From Akkermansia sp. (GTDB taxonomy: Bacteria > Verrucomicrobiota > Verrucomicrobiia > Verrucomicrobiales > Akkermansiaceae): a stretch of 64,000 nt of DNA. The notes under the pieces were generated by a model, which ran no database searches, had not been told where the DNA came from, and saw only the letters and a list, made by a program, of their open reading frames with translations. Below, one piece after another: positions 1-7,063 of the stretch (position 1 is its first letter; each line of letters begins with the position of its first letter). The DNA lies in the NCBI GenBank assembly GCA_017546445.1, contig JAFYWX010000006.1:40428-104427 (forward strand). Reading direction: 5' to 3'. Made by a program: the position numbers and the translations under genes.

Positions 1-1
1 C

Positions 2-421
2 ACCATGTCCGGCGGCCTGGGTTCCAATGCCCTGGAAAAACCCCGCAAATTCTTCGGCGCCGCCCGCAAGGTGGAGGAAGGAGGGAGCCTCACCATCATT
101 GCCACCTGCCTTATCGAGACCGAATCCCGCATGGATGAAATCATCTTCGAGGAATTCAAGGGCACCGGCAACATGGAAATCCGGCTCGACCGAGAGCTTT
201 CCGAGCGCCGCATCTACCCAGCCATCTCCATCCCGCAAAGCGGCACCCGCAACGATGACCGCCTGTACCACCCGGATGAGCTGCTGCGCGTGCTGCAGAT
301 TCGCCGCCAGCTGAGCACCCTGCCCGGTTGGGAAGGGCTGCAGACCCTGCTGCGCAACATCAGCCAGACCCAGAACAACCTGGAAATCCTGCTCAAAGGG
401 CTGACTATCTCCAACCGCTGA
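2..421 (+). CDS. rho: Transcription termination factor Rho, C-terminal part (cut by window edge)
   Basis: This is the last ~139 residues of Rho, the hexameric RNA-dependent ATPase that terminates transcription. The stretch [20 protein letters not shown] followed by [11 protein letters not shown] is the conserved Rho ATPase core, and [14 protein letters not shown] matches the region before the C-terminal helices. The reading frame is open to the left edge, so the 5' end lies outside the window. The stop is at 419-421. No convincing hairpin terminator follows it. The downstream region holds an integrase remnant on the opposite strand. Confidence 0.95.
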   Translation, partial: TMSGGLGSNALEKPRKFFGAARKVEEGGSLTIIATCLIETESRMDEIIFEEFKGTGNMEIRLDRELSERRIYPAISIPQSGTRNDDRLYHPDELLRVLQIRRQLSTLPGWEGLQTLLRNISQTQNNLEILLKGLTISNR

Positions 422-436
422 TACAAAAGCAACACC

Positions 437-600
437 TCATAACTGCATTTTCCAGAACGCAGCTGCATAACTGCGCGTAATGCCGCGCAGATTGATGTAA
501 CGGCTCATCAGCAAGCGCTGGTCGCGGTGCCCCATGCTCAGCTGCAGGCTCGGGGTGGAATCGGAGCTCTGCTTCCAGATACGCCGCGCGAGCCCTCCGA
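437..600 (-). pseudogene. Tyrosine recombinase (integrase) C-terminal remnant
   Basis: The minus strand here encodes about 45 residues ending STPSLQLSMGHRDQRLLMSR, then YINLRGITRSYAAAFWKMQL and a stop. The pattern L-x-MGH-x5-LM-x2-Y and a terminal AAAFW resembles the catalytic C-terminus of verrucomicrobial tyrosine recombinases, which carry a GH box, a tyrosine about nine residues later and an AExFW ending. Nothing upstream in this frame resembles the rest of an integrase, and the preceding residues are rich in Cys and basic residues without a fold. I read it as a decayed fragment of an integrated element next to rho. The remainder of 422-777 holds only the fkpA-like promoter. Confidence 0.5.
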
Positions 601-721
601 TATTGAGAGGCGCGTACTGGCAACCTGCGCCCCTGAACCCGCTGCCACCGCAGCAGACATGAGACACACGCGATGATGCCAGGCATGACACCCAACAATA
701 AGCTGCATACATGCAAGAATC

Positions 722-750
722 TTGACTTTTGTGCGTATTCATAGTACAGA
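722..750 (+). promoter_or_regulatory. Probable promoter of the FKBP gene
   Basis: TTGACT at 722-727 and TACAGA at 745-750 are separated by 17 bases. The start codon is 27 bases further on. The -10 match is mediocre. Confidence 0.4.
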
Positions 751-777
751 CATAGACAACCACCGTACATCACATAT

Positions 778-1950
778 ATGAAGAAGACGTACATCATGAT
801 TCTGGCAGGTCTGGCCATTGTGGGCGCCACGACCACCTATTGCTTCTCCCAGAGCAATCAGGAAATTGCAATTCCGACTCCCGCCGCAGCAGAGGCTGTG
901 GTGGCAACGGAGGCCCCGGCTCCCGCTCCCGCAAAGCCTGCTGAGGTTTCTGAAGAGGATGCAAAGAAAGCTTTCTCCTACTTCATCGGTTACCGCTTCG
1001 GCCAGGAGGTTTCTGCCGGGGCTACCACCCTCAGCATCGAGGACTTCGATAAAGATACCTTCTTCCAGGCACTTTCTGACAGCCTTTCCGGCCAGCAGCC
1101 CAGCGTGGACCAGGCTGCAATCGAGGCTGGCATGAACGCCTTTGTAATGGCCATGCAGAAGCGCGAGCAGGTGAAGGCCGAGGCCAACCTGGCCGCAGGC
1201 AAGGCCTACCAGGAAGAATTCGCCAAGGGTGAGGGCGTGACCAAGACCGATTCCGGCCTGCTCTACCGCGTTATCACCGCAGGTGAAGGGGCCAAGTACA
1301 ACCCGGAGACCGATGGTCCCGGCGCCCTGTGCAACGTGAGCTATGAAGGCAAGCTGATTGACGGCACCGTGTTCGATAAGAGCCCGACCCCCGTCGACAT
1401 GCCGATTGACCGCGTGGTTCCCGGTTTCTCCGAGGCGCTGAAGCTTATGCCCGTGGGCTCCACCTGGGAAGTCTGCATTCCCTCCGAGCTGGCCTACGGT
1501 CCCCAGGGTCCCGGCCCGATTGGTAACAACTCCACCCTCATCTTCACCATTACTCTGAACGGCATCTCCAAGGCACCGGAGCCCCAGCCGCATGCTCAGT
1601 CCCTGCAGCAGCTCCCCCCGGAAATTCTGCAGCAGCTCCAGCAGCAGGGCCTCGAAATCGAGGATGAGGCCACTCCCGCAGAAGAACCTGTAGAAGAGAC
1701 CTCCGAGGAACCCGCTGGCGAACCCCTGCCCGCTCCGGCTTCCGCCGATGCTGAGGCTGCTCCCCAGGAGGCTCCCGCTGAAGAACCCGCTGGCGAGCCC
1801 GAGCCCGCTCCGGCTCCCGCTGCCACTGAGGCTGCTCCCCAGGAGGCTCCCGCTGAGGAACCCGCTGGCGAGCCCGAGCCCGCTCCGGCTCCCGCTGAAG
1901 CTGAGGCTGAGGCTGCTCCCCAGGAGCTCCCCGCTGAGGAGTCCTTCTAA
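778..1950 (+). CDS. Secreted FKBP-type peptidyl-prolyl cis-trans isomerase with a Pro/Ala/Glu-rich tail
   Basis: Predicted extracytoplasmic folding helper that isomerises X-Pro bonds. Residues 1-25 form a signal peptide with a hydrophobic core (MILAGLAIVGATTTYCF). A short Pro/Ala linker precedes an FkpA-type helical dimerisation region (about 55-155), then an FKBP domain (about 160-265) with YEGKLIDGTVFDKS, VVPGFSEALKLMPVGS and the IPSELAYG motif. Beyond residue 290 the protein is a low-complexity Glu/Pro/Ala tail made of near-identical repeats, which probably acts as a flexible spacer or envelope linker. A strong terminator follows at 1984. Function of the tail is not known. Confidence 0.9.
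   Translation: MKKTYIMILAGLAIVGATTTYCFSQSNQEIAIPTPAAAEAVVATEAPAPAPAKPAEVSEEDAKKAFSYFIGYRFGQEVSAGATTLSIEDFDKDTFFQALSDSLSGQQPSVDQAAIEAGMNAFVMAMQKREQVKAEANLAAGKAYQEEFAKGEGVTKTDSGLLYRVITAGEGAKYNPETDGPGALCNVSYEGKLIDGTVFDKSPTPVDMPIDRVVPGFSEALKLMPVGSTWEVCIPSELAYGPQGPGPIGNNSTLIFTITLNGISKAPEPQPHAQSLQQLPPEILQQLQQQGLEIEDEATPAEEPVEETSEEPAGEPLPAPASADAEAAPQEAPAEEPAGEPEPAPAPAATEAAPQEAPAEEPAGEPEPAPAPAEAEAEAAPQELPAEESF
1705..1944 (+). repeat. In-frame tandem repeat encoding the Glu/Pro/Ala tail
   Basis: Units begin with GCTGCTCCCCAGGAG at 1756, 1831 and 1912 (75 and 81 bases apart), preceded by a degenerate unit near 1705. All unit lengths are multiples of three, so copy-number change would keep the frame. 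Confidence 0.85.
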
Positions 1951-1983
1951 AGCACGTCTTTATCAGAACATTTCATCAGCTCT

Positions 1984-2018
1984 CCACCCTGCTTGATGTA
2001 AGCAGGGTGGATTTTCTT
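1984..2018 (+). terminator. Rho-independent terminator after the FKBP gene
   Basis: A perfect 11-base stem (CCACCCTGCTT 1984-1994 with 2000-2010), a 5-base loop and the T-rich tail ATTTTCTT. Confidence 0.9.
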
Positions 2019-2050
2019 ACCCGCCAGCAGCGACACCACAGCATTTTTAC

Positions 2051-2079
2051 TCGACAGAGGAACAGAAAACAGCTATAAT
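2051..2079 (+). promoter_or_regulatory. Promoter of cmk-plsC-recF, near-leaderless
   Basis: TCGACA at 2051-2056, 17-base spacer, perfect TATAAT at 2074-2079. The cmk ATG is 10 bases after the -10, so the expected transcript leader is about 4 nt, too short for a ribosome binding site. Confidence 0.75.
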
Positions 2080-2089
2080 CCGCCCAAGT

Positions 2090-2728
2090 ATGAATCCCCC
2101 AGCCATCGCCATTGACGGCCCTGCAGCTTCCGGTAAATCCACGGTTGCCAAACTCATTGCAAAAGAGCTTGGCTACACATTCATCAACACAGGCGCTATG
2201 TACCGCGCCGTGACCTGGTACACCCTGCAGCAAGGGGTGAATCCCGCCGATTCAGCCGCGGTAGAGGCCCTGCTGCCCGGTATTCCGCTGAGCTTCGGTA
2301 AGGATGGCGCCAACTCCACCGTAGTGTACGAGGGCCGCGTGCTCAGCACCGAACTGACGGAGAAGAGCACCAATGACAACGTGTCTGCCATTGCCTCCAT
2401 TCCCGCGGTGCGAGCCCTGCTTGTGGAAAAGCAGCGCGAATACAACACCCGCGAGGCCGTGGTCATGGAGGGCCGCGACATCGGCACCGTAGTATTCCCC
2501 GACACCAGGTACAAGTATTTCGTGACCGCCTCTGAGGAAGTGCGCGCCGCCCGCCGCGCGGCCGAGGGCATTACCGATTCCATTGCCGAGCGCGACCGCA
2601 AGGACTCCCAGCGCGCCTGTGCCCCGCTGAAGAAGGCAGATGATGCCATGCTGGTGGACACCTCTGACATGACCATCGATGAGGTGGTCAGCTTCATTGC
2701 GGCTGATATACGCTCCAAACTTGCCTAA
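2090..2728 (+). CDS. cmk: Cytidylate kinase
   Basis: Phosphorylates CMP and dCMP with ATP in the cytoplasm. The N-terminus IAIDGPAASGKST (P-loop at residues 10-17) is diagnostic of CMP kinase, as are FINTGAMYRAVTW and VVMEGRDIGTVVFPD. Length 212 aa is typical. First gene of a cmk-plsC-recF unit; the cmk-plsC pairing supplies CDP nucleotides and acyl chains for phospholipid synthesis. The start at 2090 is fixed by the promoter immediately upstream. Confidence 0.96.
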   Translation: MNPPAIAIDGPAASGKSTVAKLIAKELGYTFINTGAMYRAVTWYTLQQGVNPADSAAVEALLPGIPLSFGKDGANSTVVYEGRVLSTELTEKSTNDNVSAIASIPAVRALLVEKQREYNTREAVVMEGRDIGTVVFPDTRYKYFVTASEEVRAARRAAEGITDSIAERDRKDSQRACAPLKKADDAMLVDTSDMTIDEVVSFIAADIRSKLA

Positions 2729-2746
2729 ATTCCCTTTTCCTGCAAT

Positions 2747-3373
2747 ATGAACCGTTCCCTACTTTACCTGCTTATTCGCGGCACAGCCCACTGCTTCTTC
2801 AAGTCCTTTTTCAACTACAAGGTTATTGGTCAGGAGAAGCTGATTGAGGAAGGTCCGGCTATCATCGTGGCCAACCACCAGAGCTTCCTGGACCCGCCCT
2901 TGATAGGCGGACTGTACCGCAATGAGGTATTTTTCCTGGCCCGCAAAACCCTGCTCGATGCTCCGGGCTTAAAGCAGGCACTTCCGCAGTGCAACGTCAT
3001 CCCGATTGACCAGACTCGCCCGGATCCCGCCAGCATCATTCAGGTGCTGCGCACGGTGAAAAACGGTGGCCGCATTGTGATTTTCCCGGAAGGCTCCCGC
3101 TGCCCCGATGGTGAGATTCATGACGCCATGCCTGGTATCGGGCTGATTCTGAGCAAGCTTGCCCACGTGCCGGTGCAGCCGGTTCGCATTGAGGGAGCGT
3201 ACGATTGCCTGCCGATTCACAGCAGCAAGCTGAAGTTCCGCCCCATCACCCTCTCCGTGGGCGATCCCATTCAGTTTGAACCCGGAGAACTCAAGGCAAA
3301 GGGCCGTGATGCCCAGCGAGCTCTCGGCAAGAAGATTATGGATGCCATTCGCGCCCTGCCGACTGAGGTCTGA
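2747..3373 (+). CDS. plsC: 1-acyl-sn-glycerol-3-phosphate acyltransferase
   Basis: Transfers the second acyl chain in phosphatidic acid synthesis at the cytoplasmic membrane. The catalytic HX4D motif is NHQSFLD (His44, Asp49) and the substrate-binding FPEGSR motif lies at residues 113-118. The 208 aa length fits the short PlsC form, with a single weak hydrophobic segment near the N-terminus. It starts 18 bases after cmk and 17 bases before recF, so the three are probably cotranscribed. Confidence 0.93.
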   Translation: MNRSLLYLLIRGTAHCFFKSFFNYKVIGQEKLIEEGPAIIVANHQSFLDPPLIGGLYRNEVFFLARKTLLDAPGLKQALPQCNVIPIDQTRPDPASIIQVLRTVKNGGRIVIFPEGSRCPDGEIHDAMPGIGLILSKLAHVPVQPVRIEGAYDCLPIHSSKLKFRPITLSVGDPIQFEPGELKAKGRDAQRALGKKIMDAIRALPTEV

Positions 3374-3390
3374 TTTTTTCCGGAAGTTCT

Positions 3391-4443
3391 ATGCTCACCA
3401 CTCTGCGTCTGAGCAATTTCCGCTGTTACAGCACCCTCCGCTGGTCTATACCGGCAGAGGGTGCAGTGCTGCTGGGGACAAACGCGCAGGGTAAGACCAG
3501 CCTGATGGAGGCGCTCTGCTTTGCGCTTACGCTGCACAGCCCACGCGCCACTCGGCTCGATAAACTGGCCCGGAACGGCCAGGGCCAGTTCGGCATTTCG
3601 CTGGAGACGGAAGACGGCACACGCCGGCTGCAATGGGCCGCACGCAAGCTAAATCTGCAGGTCAACGGCGCAGAGCGCAAGGATTTTGCGGATTATCTGG
3701 CAGATACCTACCCCGTGACCTGGCTGGCCAACAGCGATATTTCCCTGGTGACCGGCGCAGCGGAGGAACGGCGCCGGTATCTGGATTTTCTGGGGAGCCA
3801 GTGGCACCCGGTCTACCGGCAGGCCCTGCAGGCTTACCGCAAAGCCCTGAAAAGCCGCAATGCGCTGTTGCGGCATCCGCGCCGGAGCGCAGCCACGCTG
3901 CGCAGCTACGCAAATCTGCTGGCACAGCATGGAGAAATCATCATGCAGCTGCGCAGTCAGCTGCTCGACCGCCTGCTGCCACATATAGCCCACGGGCACC
4001 GCACCATATCCGGCGGCGCGGAACAGGTAAGCATCTGCTACCGCCCCTCAACCCAGCTGCCGCTCAGCGAGGCGCTGGACGCCAGCCTGGAGGCAGATGA
4101 ACGAGCCGGATTCACCACCATAGGCCCGCACCGGGATGATTTTGACCTGCGCATTTCCGGGCTGCATGCCGCGGAGTTTGCCTCCGAAGGGCAGCAACGC
4201 ACGCTGGCTATTGCCATGCAGATGGCACAAGGCAGCCTGCTGCAGGAAGAAACCGGCAAGGCTCCCATTCTGCTGGTGGATGATGTATTCGGCGAACTGG
4301 ACACCAACCGCCGGCAGGCATTGCTTTCCATGCTGCCGGCTGAGGCTCAGGTCTTCATCACCACCACTACGCTGAACTGGCTGGGCGAAACTCCCCTGCA
4401 CTTACCAGTGCTGCGCATTGAGAACGCAAGCATTGCGTCTTAA
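3391..4443 (+). CDS. recF: DNA replication and repair protein RecF
   Basis: SMC-like ATPase that helps load RecA at single-strand gaps. Walker A is LGTNAQGKTS (about residues 28-37), the ABC signature is SEGQQRTLAIAMQMA and Walker B is PILLVDDVFGELD near the C-terminus. At 350 aa it is close to the family norm. The gene sits with cmk-plsC rather than with dnaN-gyrB. Its TAA overlaps the stop codon of the convergent sufS gene in a shared TTAA, leaving no room for a terminator between them. Confidence 0.93.
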   Translation: MLTTLRLSNFRCYSTLRWSIPAEGAVLLGTNAQGKTSLMEALCFALTLHSPRATRLDKLARNGQGQFGISLETEDGTRRLQWAARKLNLQVNGAERKDFADYLADTYPVTWLANSDISLVTGAAEERRRYLDFLGSQWHPVYRQALQAYRKALKSRNALLRHPRRSAATLRSYANLLAQHGEIIMQLRSQLLDRLLPHIAHGHRTISGGAEQVSICYRPSTQLPLSEALDASLEADERAGFTTIGPHRDDFDLRISGLHAAEFASEGQQRTLAIAMQMAQGSLLQEETGKAPILLVDDVFGELDTNRRQALLSMLPAEAQVFITTTTLNWLGETPLHLPVLRIENASIAS

Positions 4444-5651
4444 CGCAGCATATCGAGCGCCCGCTCCGTGGCGGCCAGGGCGGCATCCACATCCTCCTCT
4501 GTATTATAGAGCGCAAAGGAATAGCGGGTAGTACCAGTGATACCCAGCGACTGCATGAAAGGCTGGCAGCAATGGTGCCCGGTACGCACGGCAATGCCCA
4601 TCTGGTCCAGCAGTGTACCCAGGTCATAATGATGCACACCGGGTACGGTCACCGAGATAAGGGCGCCGCGTTTCTCACGCGTACCCAGGATATGAACACC
4701 CAGCGCCTTCAGACCATCAAACATACGGCCGGTCAATGCCTGCTCGTGCGCATCAATCTTTTCCACCCCCACCTGCTGCACAAAGCGCAGAGCCTCCGCC
4801 AACACGATATTGCCGCCGATATTCGGCGTGCCGGCTTCATATTTGAAGGGAAGCGTATTGTAGGTGGTTTTCTCGAAAGAAACCTCGCTGATCATCTCGC
4901 CACCACCGAGCCAGGGCGGCAGCTGCTCCAGCACAGATTCACGCCCCCAGAGCGCACCGGTGCCGGTGGGCGCATACACCTTGTGCCCGGAGAAGGCGTA
5001 GAAATCGCAACCAAGTGCCTGCACGTCAACCAGCTGGTGGCCCGTACTCTGCGCGCCGTCCACCAGCACCAGGGTGGCGGGGTTGTTGCGCCTGGCATCG
5101 GCAATAATCTGCGCAACCGGATTGATGGCTCCCAGCGCATTGGAGATATACGGCACGGAAACAAGCTTCGTTGCGGGCGACAGGATGCGATGGAAAGCCT
5201 CCATATCGAACCTCAGCTCAGGGGTGAGCGGCACAGGGCGCAGCACTGCCCCCACGCGCTCGCACAGCATCTGCCAGGGCACAATGTTGGAGTGGTGCGA
5301 ATCGGTGGTGACCACGATTTCATCCCCTGCCCCGATAAGCCCGGAAAGCGCCAGAGTCTGCGCAACCAGGTTGATACCGGCGGTGCAGCCGCTGGTGAAA
5401 ATCACCTCACGGGAGGATGCGGCATTCAGGAACGAGGCCACGGTCTCCCGGGCTTCCTCATGCTTCTCCGTGGCCAGGCGGCTCAAATAGTGAGCACCGC
5501 GGTGAATATTGGAATTCTGTTCCTCGTAGTAACGGCGGGCGGCTTCCAGCACGCAGCGGGGTTTCTGCGTGGTGGCGGCATTGTCCAGATACACCAGCGA
5601 GCGTTTGCCGATGCGGGTGGACAGGATGGGAAATTCGTCGCGATAATTCAT
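4440..5651 (-). CDS. sufS: Cysteine desulfurase, SufS type
   Basis: PLP enzyme that takes sulfur from cysteine for Fe-S cluster assembly. The PLP-binding lysine is Lys224 in FSGHKVYAPTG, and the persulfide cysteine is Cys361 in RTGHHCCQP, the group II (SufS/CsdA) signature. The start at 5651 (MNYRDEFPIL) was chosen because it matches the family N-terminus, lies one base after the upstream stop, and has AGGAAG ahead of it inside the preceding gene. No sufBCD genes are adjacent. It is the last gene of a unit with the GT51 gene and an uncharacterised gene. Confidence 0.93.
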   Translation of the reverse strand: MNYRDEFPILSTRIGKRSLVYLDNAATTQKPRCVLEAARRYYEEQNSNIHRGAHYLSRLATEKHEEARETVASFLNAASSREVIFTSGCTAGINLVAQTLALSGLIGAGDEIVVTTDSHHSNIVPWQMLCERVGAVLRPVPLTPELRFDMEAFHRILSPATKLVSVPYISNALGAINPVAQIIADARRNNPATLVLVDGAQSTGHQLVDVQALGCDFYAFSGHKVYAPTGTGALWGRESVLEQLPPWLGGGEMISEVSFEKTTYNTLPFKYEAGTPNIGGNIVLAEALRFVQQVGVEKIDAHEQALTGRMFDGLKALGVHILGTREKRGALISVTVPGVHHYDLGTLLDQMGIAVRTGHHCCQPFMQSLGITGTTRYSFALYNTEEDVDAALAATERALDMLR

Positions 5652-5652
5652 C

Positions 5653-7053
5653 TTAAGCTTCCTCTTTGATATGTTCCACCAGGCGCGTGGCGGATTCGGG
5701 CACGTATTCCTTCCACTGCTCATCCCCGGCCTTAATCATGCGCACAATATCCCGGGGAGTCTGGAACAGGAGTTTCTGGTTGAAATATGGAACCTCAACA
5801 ATATAGCCATTTTCACGCAGATGCTGATACAGGAAATGGTATTTATCCGGGGCCTTGTAGGTGCCGGCAGTCACAAACTCACCCGTGGTGCGGTTAATCC
5901 AGGGGGTCACATAGAACTTGGTACTATTCACGAAGATATGCCCCACAGAGGCAAGAATGCCACCGGGGGTATCTGCCCATTTATCCTTGAATATCTCATT
6001 AAGCAGGCCAATGGAAAGCGCAATGGCCACGGGTTCCTTTGTGTACTGGCTCAGCAGCGTGGAAAGACGGTGGAAACGCGCCTTCTTGGTTACCATCACC
6101 ATCTTGCCCTCGGCGGCCAGCGCATCAATGCGGTCGAGGCATTCCAGCAGGTCTACATCCGCCCCGCGCAGCAGGTTGGCAAGGGATATCTCACAGATAT
6201 CCACCACACGCTCACGCTGCTCTTCCGGCAGGCTCTCCAGGAACCTGGCGCGCACGCTGTCCATCATTTCCAGATGAATATTGCAAAGCGGGCGGAAGCT
6301 GCCACGCATCAGCACAATGGGACGCTTGTAGAGGTAATCCGCCGGCTGCGCCACACTGCCATCCGGGCAGATGAGAGTTGCCTCCGACAAGCCACTGCGA
6401 ATCAGCTCCACCGCCAGAAGACGGTTATCGAACATACCGAATCCATGACCGGAGAAACGCATGAAATCAATCTCGTAAAACGCCCGGTCCAGGTTATCGC
6501 CGACGCTCTGCACAAACTGCTCCATGCGGTCACGCTTGTAGAAAAGCGAGTAAAGGAGATTTACCCCGAGAATGCCAAGGATGCGCATCTGCACATCGTG
6601 ATCCGGCACAATCAGGCGCACATGCATCACAAAATCACTGGGCGGCAGTTCAGGCTTGAGCTGAAAGCGCACGCCAATCCAGGCAGACCAGGGACCATTG
6701 TCGCGATAGCCCTTGCATTTCACCGTGTTGCAGAAAGCAAAGAAGCAGGTATCCTTGCCGCGTTTCTCTCCCAGTCGGTTGATAAGCTGGGTGTACTCAT
6801 ACTCCATCATCTGCTTCAGGCGCTCCTCTGAAACATAACGTCTGGCCTGGCCATAGAGCGAATCGCTCACGGTCATATCATAAGCAGAGATAGTCTTGGC
6901 CACGGTGCCGGCTGCACCAGAGGAACGGAAAAACCAGTTGGCTGTCTCCTGCCCGGCGCCGATTTCGGCGAACGAGCCATACAAGCCCTTATCCAGGTTA
7001 ATCTCAAACGCTTTTTCCTGTGTAGCAGCCAGGGTATGATTAAATGAATTCAT
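5653..7053 (-). CDS. Conserved uncharacterised protein (466 aa)
   Basis: A soluble-looking protein with no signal peptide or membrane segments. I recognise the N-terminal pattern (EKAFEINLDKGLYGSFAEIG, then a GAAGTVAKTISAYDMTVSD stretch) as a family widespread in bacteria and seldom characterised. From memory, some relatives carry misleading names such as TonB-dependent receptor; no plug or barrel is visible here. Start 7053 (MNSFNHTLAA) fits the conserved N-terminus better than the longer upstream frame. It sits 10 bases after the GT51 gene and one base before sufS, implying cotranscription. Function unknown. Confidence 0.8.
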   Translation of the reverse strand: MNSFNHTLAATQEKAFEINLDKGLYGSFAEIGAGQETANWFFRSSGAAGTVAKTISAYDMTVSDSLYGQARRYVSEERLKQMMEYEYTQLINRLGEKRGKDTCFFAFCNTVKCKGYRDNGPWSAWIGVRFQLKPELPPSDFVMHVRLIVPDHDVQMRILGILGVNLLYSLFYKRDRMEQFVQSVGDNLDRAFYEIDFMRFSGHGFGMFDNRLLAVELIRSGLSEATLICPDGSVAQPADYLYKRPIVLMRGSFRPLCNIHLEMMDSVRARFLESLPEEQRERVVDICEISLANLLRGADVDLLECLDRIDALAAEGKMVMVTKKARFHRLSTLLSQYTKEPVAIALSIGLLNEIFKDKWADTPGGILASVGHIFVNSTKFYVTPWINRTTGEFVTAGTYKAPDKYHFLYQHLRENGYIVEVPYFNQKLLFQTPRDIVRMIKAGDEQWKEYVPESATRLVEHIKEEA

Positions 7054-7063
7054 AAGGGATAGA

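Noticed and set aside
437..763. Whole 108-codon frame as a gene
   Set aside because: Only the last ~45 codons resemble a recombinase; the first part is Cys-rich and structureless. Treated as a remnant.
5653..7053. TonB-dependent receptor annotation
   Set aside because: No signal peptide, plug domain, TonB box or barrel pattern is visible in the 466 residues.
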